64,000 nucleotides of DNA from Castor canadensis (lineage: Eukaryota; Chordata; Mammalia; Rodentia; Castoridae), in assembly GCF_047511655.1 (NCBI RefSeq), contig NC_133398.1, positions 56,518,638-56,582,637 of the forward strand, written 5' to 3'. The translations under genes were made by a program, and so were the position numbers. Shown here piece by piece: positions 45,830 through 58,010 of this stretch (position 1 is its first letter; each line of letters starts with the position of its first letter). The notes under the pieces are model-generated. The model was not told the origin of the DNA, made no database searches, and saw only the letters and a list, made by a program, of their open reading frames with translations.

Positions 45830-46053
45830 TAGGCAAACTTTTTTCTGTGAAAGGACAGAGCATAACTATTTTTGGCTTTGTGGGCCAGATGGTCTCAGTT
45901 GCAATGCTCACCTCTGTGGTTGTTACAGGAAAGCAACCTTAGTCAATATGTAAGTTGACTGAGTATAGCTGTGTTCCAATAAAACTTTATTTACAAAAAT
46001 AGGCAGCAGGTGGGATTTGGCCCTCAGGTGGTTGTTTGCTGACCCCTGCAGTG
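45830..46053 (+). repeat. MER5A-like hAT DNA transposon remnant
   Basis: GATAGGCAAACTTTTTTCTGTG at the start, CCAATAAAACTTTATTTACAAAAATAGGCAGC inside and GCTGACCCCTG at the end. Almost full length and opposite to the copy at 31970. Confidence 0.8.
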
Positions 46054-47569
46054 CTAGACTGACTGACCTGGGGGCATCAGGACATGTCTGTGAGAGGAGG
46101 CAGAACCAAGATTCTTGGTCCCAAGTGTTGTGCCCTGTCCACTCTGTAACCTTGTAGTACCACTCAGCAGTGTGCAGAGGAAGTTCAGGTTGCCATGGTA
46201 ATAATGATAACAACCCATGTTTTCTACAGAAGGATTTTGTTTCAAGTAGCATTTGATCCATGAACAGCCCAGAGAGATGGGAAACTAAGGCACTAGGAAG
46301 GAAAATAGTTTGCTCAAGGTCACAGTGCTGGTGGGTAATGAAACTGGGATTTGCACGCAGGCAGGGTGATCCCAAGCATGTGAGCTTGTCTCTTGCATTA
46401 TGGGGTGTCTCAGGTTGGGGTCACACTATGAAGCATTTTTCTTCAGGAACTGCCTCTTCTGAGCACTCATTACATGACAAGGTTCCTTGGTCTCTTTTTA
46501 AGACAGTTAACGTTGACATGCAGAGCTCCTAGCAAGAGAATGCAGACTCTTGACTTTTTTTTGCTACAACTAGAAAGTTGGAAAGTGGAACAAGTTGGTG
46601 CAGGAAGCTTCTTTGTGCTTATCCCTGAGCCCCACTTGGAGACTTTAACTGTAGGACCACTTTAATGATAACAGGAGAGATTATTTACTGAGTGTGTCAA
46701 CATTGTGCTAGATACATTAAATATATGACCTCAGTTTTAAAACTCCCATCAATGCTATAAATCAAGTGGGATTCTCCCCATTACATAGATGGGAAAACAG
46801 CCTCAGCTATGGGTAAGTTAATTACATCTTTCTGAGACTTAGTTTCCTCATTCTTACATCACAATAGTTCTATTTTATAGGGTACTTCTGAAGATTTAAG
46901 GAGTTGGTATGTGTTAAGGAGTTATACTAGCTGCTCAAACTCAATTGTCATTGCTCTTTTTGTTATCAGAACAGGTTAGTGGTAGTGGTAATTGTGGAGG
47001 TAAAAGACTTACTTTTTAATGAATTATTTGCAAATTAGAAGTAAGCATATAAATATCCAGCATAGTGCCAGGGTGTTAATAGATGGACTTTCTGATTATT
47101 TACTCATGGAAGAATCTATATAAACACTATTCCTTTTAATTTAAAAATACCTTCATCAGTGTAGTTTCAAAATTAAATAGTTTAAAATGTTGAAACTAAG
47201 CATCTTGGTTCTATTTGTTGTTGTTTGCTTTGTGTAAAATTATTTCCCTACAAAAATAGTATGCCTTCATTATTTTCTGTTAACTATAGATGATGTAGGT
47301 TAGGTAGGATTAGTGCTAGAGGATGGGGGCTTGACATATTCACTGAATTACAGGTTTGCTTAACAGCCATAATGATAATAGCTGAGAAATATGAACAGGA
47401 GAGTAAAATAATTTGCTCATTTATGTTAAACAAATTCAACAATATGCAATTATAAAAGCATTTTGCATATGCATTCTTCACTATATACCATATTTTAAAG
47501 TTCATATTTTATGTTTGTACATACTCATTTCCCTATGGGGTTATGTCCAAAACTGTGTATTTGTTCAAT

Positions 47570-47850
47570 TTTTTTTTGACAGTACTGGGATTTGAACTCA
47601 GGGCCTGGCACTTGCTAGGCAGGTGCTCTGCCACTTGAGCCACACCCCCAACCCTTTTCGATTTACTTATTTTCGAGATGGGGGTCTCACTTCATGGCTG
47701 GGTGAGCTTAGACAGTGACCTTTCTGGGACAGGTGGGCACCACTGCGCCTGGCCATTGGTTGATATGGAGTCTTGCAAAGTTTTTGTCTGGGCTGGCCTT
47801 GTATCCTTCCTCCCAAATAGCTAGGATTACAGACTTGAGCCACTGAGGTG
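47570..47850 (-). repeat. Trimeric SINE (B1-B1-ID)
   Basis: Antisense: ID-like (CAGTACTGGGATTTGAACTC), B1-like (GAGATGGGGGTCTCACTTCATG to GCACCACTGCGCCTGGCC), second B1-like (GATATGGAGTCTTGCAAAG to GGATTACAGACTTGAGCC). Confidence 0.86.
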
Positions 47851-47863
47851 AACTCAATGTTAG

Positions 47864-47964
47864 TTTTTTTTTTTTTTTTTTTTTCTTTGTAGTATTGAGG
47901 TGTAAACGCAGGGCCTTGCACTTGCTAGGCAGGCATTCTACTGCCTGAACCACGCCTCCAGCCT
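47864..47964 (-). repeat. ID-like SINE monomer
   Basis: Long T run, GTAGTATTGAGGTGTAAACGC, GGCATTCTACTGCCTGAACC. It abuts the trimer at 47570-47850. Confidence 0.87.
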
Positions 47965-48911
47965 CGATGTTAATTTTGACTGTACGTGATTTTTTTAAAG
48001 CACTGGCCATAGAATTTAACTTCTCTTTTAGACTGCAATCAACTCTATGTAATGAAGTGTAAAAAGGTGAAACAGTTTTCCTTTTATAAAGTTAGCTCAG
48101 TTTTAAAGATATGCTGTGATAGTAGAAACTATAAAGCCCTGCTATCCAGTTAATTTTTTTTTTTTTGTGAGAGCGACATCTGGTGGATCATTTACAATCT
48201 CATGGCTTCCCTGTGCTTGGCTAGAAATTGTAACTCCAAAGGACTTTTGCTTATACTGCTTTCTTTGCTTGGTGCTAACAACAGCCAGCTATGGGGGATC
48301 AACCTAGTCCAACTCAGGGTGCAGACTTGGAAAAGCCAGGTACTCTGTTTGGGTGCAGTCCCTCTGAACTTCCCCGAGGTATTCATTTTAGTGTGAGAAG
48401 GACAAACAGCTGCCTTGAGAAGGACTTCTGTGTAATTCAAACAATTTAGGAGTTTCTACTCTTAAGGAGCCTGGAGTCCCAGAAAGCTGAGTTTTTTGGC
48501 CACATTCACGTACTGCTCTAGTGAGCTGAGATCCTGTGATACTTAAGAGGCTGTGCGGCAATGGTTAGTTATGTTTTCCATGCTGGACAATCCATGTGTA
48601 GGAAGGAAGTGTGTGTGAAAGAATAGGAGATAAAGGCAACTTAAGATGGAGAAGAGAAGGCAGTTAACATTTTTGATGGAGTACCTATTTGGTGCAAATA
48701 TCCCCTCACCAGATTTCTTTTCTCTTCTTTTCTTTCTCAGAGAGGCTTAGATTTTCATGTGAAAAAGAGTTGAAGAAGCTCTGTCTTCCTTTGTCAACTT
48801 ACTTATTTCCTATGTGAGAACTGAATACCCTATGGAGCTGTGTTTATGGAGCTTGTTTTGAGTGAAATCTGTTCTATGCAAACTCACCAATATCCTTAAA
48901 CAATCCCCACC

Positions 48912-49330
48912 TGGTGAGGATAGGTAAGACACCTAAAAAATTAGCTAGCATTTGTTGCCCTTAATGCAGAGAAACTAAAGCAGATACCTTAAAAGCAACT
49001 GAGGCCAATAGGAAAAGGGGACCAGGAACTAGAGAAAAGGTGAGATCAAAAAGAATTAACCTAGAAGGTAACACACACGCACAGGAAATCAATGTGAGTC
49101 AATGCCCTGTATAGCTATCCTTATCTCAACCAGCAAAAACCCTTGTTCCTTCCTATTATTGCTTATACTCTCTCTACAACAAAATTAGAAATAAGGGCAA
49201 ATAGTTTCTGCTGGGTATTGAGGGGGTAGGGGGGAGAGGGAGGGGGCGGAGTGGGTGGTAAGGGAGGGGGTGGGGGCAGGAGGGAGAAATGACCCAAGCC
49301 TTGTATGCACATATGAATTAAAAAAAAAAA
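48912..49330 (+). mobile_element. 5'-truncated L1 3' UTR (419 bp) with perfect target duplication
   Basis: Flanked by AATCCCCACC at 48902-48911 and 49331-49340. Internal order: 3' UTR body, G-rich polypurine tract at about 49220-49290, CACATATGAATT and an A tail. The same terminal structure as the 84-bp insertion at 20066. Confidence 0.9.
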
Positions 49331-49673
49331 AATCCCCACCCTACACATCAGGAAATGGAGGACTGAAAAGACTAGACTTGCCCAGGGTGAAGGGTGAAGT
49401 TAGGATTTACATCCAGATAAATCTATGCTTTCCACAGTACTCCATTGACAGTGCAATTAAATCATTAATGTGTATTTACTTACAGTGATTGTGCTTAGGG
49501 CAAAGAGACAAACTTGCTCCTGAGATATTTGAGTACATGACACATAGACGTTTGCATTGAGGTCTGTGGAAACTTCTAGGAGTATTTCTTGCTTGTGAAG
49601 AAGTCATGCTGTGATTGCATTGACACGCCAGTGGCAGAACTGCCTAACACTTTACCCTCTTTCTTTCTTTCTT

Positions 49674-49859
49674 TTTGGGTGGTACTAGAGTTTGAACTCG
49701 AGGTCTAATGCTTGCTAGGCAGGCACGTACCACTTGAGTCACTCTGCCAGCCTTTTTTTGTGTTGGGTATTTTTGAGATAGGGTCTCTAGAACTATTGGC
49801 CCAGGCTGGCTTCATCTCCTGAGCAGCTAGGATTACAGGTGTGAGCCACCGGTGCCCAG
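49674..49859 (-). repeat. Dimeric SINE (B1 + ID-like)
   Basis: Antisense GGTACTAGAGTTTGAACTCG, CGTACCACTTGAGTC, then GAGATAGGGTCTCTAGAAC and GGATTACAGGTGTGAGCCACC. Preceded by a short (TTTC)n. Confidence 0.88.
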
Positions 49860-49917
49860 TTTAAGTCATACTTTTTTTCAGGTATATGACTTTACTGTTG
49901 CAATACAAAAAATTTAA

Positions 49918-50107
49918 CCTGGTGTGTGGTGGTGTATACTTGTAATCCCAGCACTTGGGGAGTGGAGGCAGGAGGATTATGAGGAGTTGGAGACTGGCCT
50001 GGGAACTGTCTGAGTGACTCAAGCAGTAACAGCATGACAGCACCTGCCTAGCAAGGGTGAGACTCTGAGTTCAAACCCCAGTGCCACAAACAAAACAAAA
50101 CAAAAAA
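49918..50107 (+). repeat. Dimeric SINE (B1 + ID-like)
   Basis: GGTGTGTGGTGGTGTATACTTG, a shortened right half of B1, then TGAGTGACTCAAGCAGTAACAG, CTGAGTTCAAACCCCAGTGCC and a C-interrupted A-rich tail. Confidence 0.86.
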
Positions 50108-51885
50108 ACCCCAAAACAAAACAACAGCAAAAAAATTTTAAAACCTTATTTTTGAATAATTGAAAGCCTCTGGAATGTTTTGTTTGCTTTTTCACTAAGC
50201 ATATAAAAAATCAGATTTAACAAACCCAGGCAAGTTCAGAAGATAAATTATGCCACTTTCTTCATATTTGTGTCTGTGAGTTTTGTGTATGCTTACTGTC
50301 TTTGAGTCTGATCTTTTAGACCTTGAGAGGGTCACATTGTGTTTCCTGTGAGAGCTAGAGCACATGACAGCAGGGGAGCAGGGGACCTCAGCATGGTCTC
50401 TAGCACCAACCCTGGCCCTCTGGCTTCCTTTCCCTTTGACTGAGAGCTCTGCTGGTCAGCCCAGGTTTCACAGAGGACTCATTGGGGGTGCTAATTCTTT
50501 AAAAGAGGTGGGAAGGCTGCTTTTGCCCTGTGACTCGGTGATGGGAGGCTGCTGATGCCCTGTGACCAGCTGCTGAAGCTGGTTTTTGCATTTGCCTTCC
50601 AGAGAGCATTGAGGCTCCCTATTCCAAATGAAATGAAGAAATAGCTAATTAGGTAATATAGCATTACCTGTAAGATGCAACTGGTGGTAGCCCCTGGTAT
50701 CCATTTGGGGGTTTAAATGCTTTGGAAGGCCATGGGCTATTTTTTAAGCTTGCAAGTAAATTATAAGGAATTGGCAGATGTGAGCAGGATGAAAAATTAT
50801 TCTCAACAGAAGAGCTCTGGGTGTGCATCTGTACGTGTGCATGTATGTACATATATGTGTATATATGTATGCATGATCTTTGCTCTGTCTTCTAAAAGTC
50901 ACTTCATGGACACATAATAAAAGTATATTTTATATTAATCCTGATTTAGAAAGATCAATACTTTATTCAGATTATAACAGGCACACATTTCTTATATGAT
51001 TCCTTTACCTAGCAATGCACTCTCTCAGTGTGACAAGATTTGCATTCAGCATGTTGCTACGGGTTGCTATGGTAACAATGAAGCATGATGATATAAGTCT
51101 GGGTTCTCGTTTTGGACATCTGGATTTGCAGAGATGCCATGGTGTGGAGTGTTCTCAGTCCTCAGTACCCCAGTACCCGTGGCTCTTGATCCCCGCCCTA
51201 GTCCCAGTGAAGGAAGCAAGGGCATCGTTTTCATGTTGCATCTCCATGGGAATGACTCTGATGTGCCTGGAAGCAGGCACAGAACCTGTGCTGTGAGAGT
51301 TCTCAGCAGCTGTGAGTTCTGTGAGTGCCATTGGTCAGCAGGACGGAATGTTGACTGCACACCCTAGTGAGGAGAGCCTGGTGCCATGGGGTTGAGGTCG
51401 GGTGGCCCTCACTGAGGAGGAAGCTGTCTCAAGCCCCATCCAACCACGTCACCTCTGCTAAAGAAGGGCCACAATTAAATGGGAGCATGGTAGCCTCCAC
51501 TTAGAGAACCACAAAACCATCCACATGAGAAGGAGGGGAAAATGAAGGTAGGGATAGAAGAAGGGAAGAAGAGGAGGAGGCGGTCCTAGAGAGGTTATTC
51601 AACTTTGTGAATATGCTGTGAATAATTTTCTTTTTCCTCCTTCCTTTTCTTTCATGGAATAATATTTGCCACACATTCCTTTTCATACCAAAAATGAATT
51701 ACAGTTCAGATAAGGAGGCCTGCAAAGTTCGTAACTCTATTTGATCTCTTTGGAAGTCAGTATAGAATATTGAAATTACTGTTAGTGTCATTGCTTTTTG
51801 TCTCTTTCCCCTAGGGATAAAAATAATGAAAACACTTTCATCATTAGTGCCTTTGTTATTTGAAATTCTTCTTCTTCTTCGCCTT

Positions 51886-52232
51886 TATTTTTTTCTTATG
51901 GCAGTACTGGGATTTTGAACTCAGGGCCTTGCACTTGCTAGACAAGCATTTTACCACTTGAGTCACCTTCCCCTTGCCACCCCCCCACCCCCCGACCTTT
52001 TTTTGCTTTAGTTATTTTTCAGATAGGGTGTGCTTTTTGCCTGGGGATGGCTTGAACCATGATCCTCCTACCTATGCCTTCAGCGTAGCTGGGATTACAG
52101 AGTTGTACACCACCATCACACCTGACTTGTTTGTTGAGATGGGGTCTTGTTAACTTTTTGCAAGGTTGGCCTCAAACAGTGATCATGTCTTTCATGTAGT
52201 TGTGATTATAGTTGTGCACCACCACATCTGGT
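51886..52232 (-). repeat. Trimeric SINE (B1-B1-ID)
   Basis: Antisense: ID-like (CAGTACTGGGATTTTGAACTC), a C-rich expansion at 51981-51995, B1-like (CAGATAGGGTGTGCTTTTTGCC to CCATCACACCTGAC), second B1-like (GAGATGGGGTCTTGTTAAC to GTGCACCACCACATCTGG). Confidence 0.86.
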
Positions 52233-53374
52233 CCTTATTATTTTGAGAGTCTTAAATTAAATAAGCCTTTGTTAAGAACCTGCTGTCATTTAACTGAGCT
52301 TGCATGCATTTTTGCTACTCAGAATGTGACAAATTCAAGTGCAAAATGTTTGGAAAAACCCTAGTAGTATATCTAGCACTCACTCCTTTCCTTACTCTAT
52401 GTCAGTTTCTGTGACAGGGCTCCCATCTGCCTGGGAGCAAGGGTAGGTTTGAGGCTACCTTTCCAGTAGGCAGTGGGCCCTCAGGTGCTAGCCTGGCACC
52501 TGGAAGCTGTCCCCAGCCATCCTTCCCAGGTGCATAATGAAACTGCTCAAGGTAAGGACCTTCCTCCTTGAGACAAGTGTGCTCAGCCAGCCAGTCAGCC
52601 AGCCAGCCAGCAATGATTTGCTGACTCTCTGAAGTATAAAATACAGTGCCTGGCTATCAAGTGGAAAGCAAAGAGTATGATGGCCTGTGACTCCAGCCAT
52701 TGAGTCAACATGGGCTCTTGAAAAAGCTAGGTTCCATTAGAAGGCAATGTTTGATTAGGAGTAAGGTGTGGTTCCACTAAAATGTTTGCCATACCAGGCC
52801 CAAGGGTAGGAGCCTCTCAATGTTGGCACCTCATGGGAATGGGGCGGGAGGGGATCAGCTACCTTCAAGGAAGGGCTTTGCTGTTACTATGTCACATTTC
52901 TTTGGTCCTAATTCCCTCACACGGGAAGGAATCTGGCTGCTTAACTACCTATTTTAACTACAGTCCATGTTTTAGTCTACCTAGCACTGAGGGTATAAGA
53001 GGAACCAGCTCATGATGATCACTGGAGGAGTGAGAACCAACCCTGCAGCAGCACTGGGAAGGGTTGATGAGTGTGGTGCTCTGACCTGTGGAGGTTCTGA
53101 TGTCCCTTTCCTTTGGGGTCGTTTCCTCTGTCCCTCCATATAAAGATGTTCTGGATCAGTCATGTCCTTCCTGAATTCCAAGGTGGCTACAAGGTGAATG
53201 AATGGCTTAGACCAAAGACAGAAACAAAATGGAGACAGAGCAGCAAAGCTTCTCTCCTGCTCTTTTACTTCATTTGTTGGCCCAAGTGTAAGAAGCCAGT
53301 GCTTTTTTTTTTTTTTTTTAGCAAGCGCAGTTTCTAAAGTTTCTATTATACACTGACAATTCAAGTTCAATTTT

Positions 53375-54490
53375 TTCATTCATTAAACAAGTATTTGTTG
53401 GACACCATCTCTGTGCCAAGCCCTGGTGATTGTGTGTGTGTGTGTGTGTGTAATAAATAAGAGCCTCTCCTGATGGAGACAGTAACCAAGTACACAGGCA
53501 GATGACTAGAGATCATGATAAGTATCGTGGATGAAATAAATCAGATAGTGAGAAACCATAAGCTGCTATTCTTAGTCATTTCAGTTAGGATGATCAAAGA
53601 CCATATGCTCCGGGAAGTTGTGTCTGAGCCAAAAACCCAATCATGAGAAAGCCAGCCATGGGGAGGGTGGAGTGAAGAGCATTCTAATGAAGAGGGATGA
53701 TGCAGGGAAGTATGAGATGAAGATGGAGTGTTTAAGGAGCAGAATGAACATTCTGTGACTGAAGTGGAGGGAGTGTGGAGCAGGTGGTCAGAGGCCAAGG
53801 GGGCCTTCAAGCGCTCTGAAGATTGTGGGAAAGAATTTGGGTTCACTCCAAGTGCAGTGGAAAGCCCTTAAAGTGGGCTAGAGTAGTGGAATGGCATGTG
53901 CTTATTAAAAGAAGAGAAAGAAAAGAACACTAATGGCTGTTGTATGAAGGACTGAATGGAGGGTGTGAAGAGCTGGAGGAGTGGAGAGACCTGCGAGGTT
54001 GTGACTTGGGCTATGGTAATAGCATAGGCTTGTAGAGAGGAGATTGCTTTGAGGGTTAGGCTGGGTCATGGTGGATCCCAAATACCCAGATGAGGAGCAC
54101 AGGTTGATTTTTGCAGCTATAGGGAGCTATAGTGCATGTGTGTGTCCTGGGTGAAGGTATGTGTGTGTGCCTGAGTTGGGTGTGAGTTAGTGTGTATGAG
54201 TGTGCAGTGTATGTGTGTTTATGAGTACATATGACTATGTGTCTCCTGTTGTAGATTTGAACAGACATGTGGCATGGAGGAAGAGGCTGTCTCTGTGGTA
54301 CAGATTGAACTGGAAGGAAGGTTGGTGGCAGGAAGATGAGCTTGGAGGGTAGTTCAGGTAGATCTGAAATGAAGGTCCAAGGATGCTGACTTGACTGGAG
54401 AATGCGAAGAGCAACTTGGGCAGGTTCTGTTATTTCTTTGTTATATTTAGTACCTGGGGTGAGTGAGACTGAGGAGTGAAAGATAACTCC
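53375..54490. repeat. Ancient dispersed repeats with (GT)n tract
   Basis: AAACAAGTATTTGTTGGACACC and CTGTGCCAAGCCCTGG mark an old L2/MIR-class piece; a (GT)n tract lies at 53430-53451. The later part (AATTTGGGTTCACTCCAAG, GGCTGGGTCATGGTGGATCC) resembles the unclassified repeat at 27640. Family not determined. Confidence 0.45.
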
Positions 54491-54708
54491 ATTAAAGACG
54501 TCATCTGTATTGAAATAAGCCCAGTTTGATTTATAGGCTGAGTAGTCTACCAGTCTTAATTACAATTAAAAAAAAAATCTCAGTAAGGTTACACAGATTC
54601 CTCTGAAGGGAATTCCACTAGTCAGGGTTGAGTAATACTCATTTTGTTTTTTTGCAAATGGAATTCTTGATTCCTAAGAAACTCATTGTATTTTTTATTC
54701 CCTCTCAG

Positions 54709-54743
54709 GACATCTTTGAAGATGCCTTGGAAACCATCTCTAT
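54709..54743 (+). CDS. Second coding exon (35 nt) of the unnamed gene
   Basis: Acceptor with pyrimidine-rich tract (TTTTTTATTCCCTCTCAG) and donor AT|GTAAGTA flank a 35-nt exon. In the phase left by exon 1 (phase 0) it reads DIFEDALETIS plus two bases of a split codon. The reading continues the acidic character of exon 1 (ADE then DIFEDALE). Both splice sites are strong and the phase fits, which together support the exon. It is close to micro-exon length. The next exon lies beyond the window or was not recognised. Confidence 0.72.
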
Positions 54744-55377
54744 GTAAGTAATAATATAATAAAAATTATATTGTAGGGAAAAATTGATGGGTCTCATATA
54801 TAAAGCATAAATATTTCATTCTAAGTTTTTTGAGAGTAGTGGCCATTATCAGAAGAAAAAGTCAAAGCTCTGAAATTGAATAGTGTGATTATGCTTAAGA
54901 AAGTATATAACACTACTCTCAAGTATATTTTAAGTATCATTTTTGCAACATTAGGTAAAATAAAAGGTTTTCCAAGAAATTATTTTGTTTATTGGTAACC
55001 CTCTTAATACTTGCCCATGTTTATTCATGTGCCTACTTGTCTTATAGATTTTTGGTTTTGGTTTGCACTCAGTTTTATTATAAATATTTACTATAAGCCT
55101 ATATATTTTTTGTAATATTTTTAAATGACTCAATTAATCCAGTGATCAAAGAGAATACTACAATTTATTCAGCTTGTCTCCAGTGTTAGCCACTTAAGTT
55201 GATACTGGATTAAAAACTTATAACTAAGTAATACATATTTTCATGTGTATAGCTGTTATATGTTTGAATTAGTTCTAAAGGTTAAGGTCACAGATATAGG
55301 ATTATTAGATTGAAAAGGATGAATATGCTTATTGTTCCTTATATCTCTCAAATTGTCTTTCTGTGTTAGTTAGATTT

Positions 55378-55700
55378 CTGTATTAGTTGACTGCCATAAC
55401 AAAATACAATACACTGGGTGGCTTAAGCAATGATAATTTTATTTTCTTAACATTTTGAAGATTGGAAGTCTGAGATAAGCATACCATCATGGCTGGGGGT
55501 CTAGAATGTGCAAGCTCTATAGGATCTTTTCTTATAAAGGTGCTAATTTCATCATGAGGGCCTCATTCTTGTGACTTCATCTAAACATACTCTCCTAAAG
55601 GCCCCATCTTTAAATATTAGCTCATTGGGGAGTTAGGGCTTCGACTTGTGAATTTATGGGTCGTGCAGTCTGGAGTACTTCTGAAACAGTTTTACATGGC
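55378..55700 (-). repeat. Old LTR-like repeat, antisense
   Basis: TGTATTAGTTGACTGCCATAAC, ACACTGGGTGGCTTAAGC and CTCTCCTAAAGGCCCCATC; same class as 33040-33450. Confidence 0.6.
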
Positions 55701-55913
55701 TACCAATATTGTGTAAGTGAAGTGGTTAAACTATAGCATTATCACCGCTGGATATTATTTGAAAATACTTTTGCTCCTTAAATGATATCTGTTTGAGTGT
55801 TGTAGATTTTTCTTTGTTCTCATTGTTTGGTATGATCCATTTGTATAACTTCTGGTCTTCTAACCTGCTTAACTTTTTCTCAGTGTTTCTCTTGTTCTCA
55901 TTTTGTTTTGTTG

Positions 55914-56032
55914 CTTTTTTTTTTTGTTTTAGACAGGGTCTTGCTAGGTAGCCCAGGCTGGCTTGAACTCGTGATCCTTCTGCCTCAATGTTCTGAGTGC
56001 TTAGATTATAGGCATGCACTATCACCCCTGAC
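55914..56032 (-). repeat. B1-like SINE monomer
   Basis: Antisense AGACAGGGTCTTGCTAGGTAG, CCCAGGCTGGCTTGAACTCG and ATTATAGGCATGCACTATC. Confidence 0.86.
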
Positions 56033-56214
56033 CTCTTATGTTTTTATGGATTTTAAATCTGTAATATTTAATCTTTTTGTCATATTTTCTATAGATATTT
56101 TTCTCAAACTGATATTTTCCTCAAACTGATATTTTCATGTTAGAATTATGAATTTAATATTTTTCTTTGTTGAATGTATTATTAAAAAATTTAATCATAA
56201 TTAGGATTTTAAAA

Positions 56215-56860
56215 AACTAACATTTTTATTTGGGAACAGTTTCAGATGTACAGAATTATTGTGAGAATATTGCAGAGGGACCCTGTATATCCCCACCCCT
56301 GGTTTGTTTCTTAATTTAGCATATTAACATTTGTCACAATTAATAGTCCATGTGGATACTGCTGTTGTTTGGATCTGCAGTGTATCCCAAAGACCCATGT
56401 GTTAAGGTTTTGTCCTCAGCTTGGTACTCTTGGAAGGTGGTGGAAACTTTAAGAGGTGGGTCTTAGTGGGAAGTTTTAGATCATTAGGGGTGTGCCCTTG
56501 AAGGGGATTATGGGACCCTGGCCTCTCTTCTCTCTTTGCTTCCTGGATGCCATGAGGTGCAGAGCTTCCTTTGCCCTGCACACTTCTGAATATACTGACA
56601 CATCACAGGCCCAAAAGCAATGGTCCAACTGGGCATGGATTGAAACCTCTAAAACTGATCTAAAGTAAACCTTTCTTCTTTTTAAGTTTATTTGTCTCAG
56701 AAATTTGTTATAGTAATGGAAAACTGACCAACACAGATACATAATTCTGTTATTCAGATTTCTTTACTTTTCATATAGTGTTCCTTTTCTATCTCACCAT
56801 CCCAACTAGCGTACTACATTATGTTTTAGTAGTTATGTCTCCTTGCACTGTCTTGATTGT
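56215..56860 (-). repeat. L1M remnant, antisense, host of an LTR insertion
   Basis: TTTCAGATGTACAGAATTATTG, CCCCACCCCTGGTTTG and, after the LTR, ATTCTGTTATTCAGATTTCTTTAC are two halves of one old L1 3' region. Confidence 0.68.
56360..56735 (+). repeat. MaLR-type solo LTR (376 bp) with 5-bp target duplication
   Basis: Starts TGCTGTTGTTTGGATCTG, ends ACTGACCAACACA, flanked by GATAC at 56355-56359 and 56736-56740. Inner marks: GTGTTAAGGTTTTGTCCTCAGC, GTGCCCTTGAAGGGGATTATGG, ACAGGCCCAAAAGCAATGG. A 5-bp duplication is the ERVL/MaLR rule. Confidence 0.88.
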
Positions 56861-57009
56861 GACAGTTTGACAGATTTCCTTGCTTTTGATGACCTTGACA
56901 GTTTTAAGGACTACTGTGAGTTATTTTGAGTTATTTTGTCAAATATCCCTTAATTGATATTTACCTGCACTTTTTTTTTTCTTTATGGTTTGACTGAGGT
57001 CATGTGTTT

Positions 57010-58010
57010 TGGGGAGGAAGACCACAGAGGTAAAGGGCTGCTGACATATTAAAGGAACTTGATGTCCACAGGTCTGAGCACTGTTGATGCTAAACTTGAT
57101 CACTGGGCTGGAGGTTGTTTTGCTCAGCTTCTCTATAGAGTTGTTTGTTTTTCCCTCCCTTTGCATACTGTGTTTTGGAAGACAATCTGTTTATGTAGGT
57201 ATATGGTAAATATTTTCATTCTTTTCTGTGCTTCCTGGCTCATGAGTATCTCCCCAAGTCAGACCATAGAAACTGGAATTTCTTATCCCTACTCCAGGCA
57301 ATAGCTACAGAGAAGTTGTCTGACCTACCTTGTCTGGTAGTAGATTGGAAGACTCCTATTCAGAAGGGATCCTGTTCCATACCTGGAAGGAGAGAATACT
57401 GCACAGAGAGTCCGAAAAAAAGAATCCCAATGATAGCCTTGTGGGTTTCCGTACTCAGTCTCTTAGCACTCGATCACACCCTTTTTGTCCAATCACATTT
57501 TGACACGGTTGTCTGTTCTTCAGTCATGCCTTGTAGGAAAGTCTCCATAACCCAAGAGGACACCAAGGAACTCAAGAGGACAGGGTTCAGAGGGTTCCTT
57601 GGCTTCCTGGAGGGTAGCACTCAGGGATGGCATGGAAGTCGAACCCCTTCTTTCACACCTTGCCCTGCACATCCTCTTCGCCCACATCCTTTGTGATGTC
57701 TTTTATAAGTAACCAATAAATGTATTTGCCTGAATTCTGTTAACAGCTTGAGCAAATGAATCAAACCCAAATTGAGGGCTGTGGGGACCCTGATTCATAG
57801 CTGGTTCATCAGAAGCACAGGTATTGCACAGGCTTACTGTTGGCATCTGAAGTGGAGGAGACAGCCTGGGGACTGAGCTGTGAGCCTGTGGGATCTGACA
57901 CTACCTCAGGTAGATAGCATCAGAATTGAAAGGAATCAGAGGACACGCAGCTGGTGAGAGCTGCACAACTGATTGCTCATTTGAGGTGGGGTGAAATTCC
58001 TGCATGTTTC
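57010..58010 (+). repeat. LTR-like repeat with polyadenylation signal
   Basis: CAATAAATGTATTTGCCTGAATTC near 57714 is followed by GCTTGAGCAAATGAATC and, further on, GTAGATAGCATCAGAATTG. This resembles an LTR R/U5 and adjoining region of an old ERV. A 126-codon open frame at 57316-57696 lies inside it and shows no recognisable domain. Confidence 0.5.

Larger units (their letters stand above)
22754..54708 (+). other. Intron 1 (about 32 kb), repeat-filled
   Basis: Runs from donor GTAGGAG at 22754 to acceptor CCTCTCAG ending at 54708. Its content is the SINE, L1, LTR and MIR repeats listed separately. Between them I found no further convincing exon, but short exons could be missed by eye. 23480-25180 shows no recognisable repeat beyond a MIR/L2-like trace near 24590-24820; 30945-31960, 36000-36840, 50110-51880 and 52233-53370 are also without a feature I can assign. 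Confidence 0.7.

Noticed and set aside
45923..46375. 150-codon minus-strand open frame
   Set aside because: Crosses a MER5A remnant and a MIR-like piece; composition is that of repeat DNA.
57316..57696. 126-codon plus-strand open frame
   Set aside because: Lies inside an LTR-like repeat, no domain recognised, no splice or promoter context.
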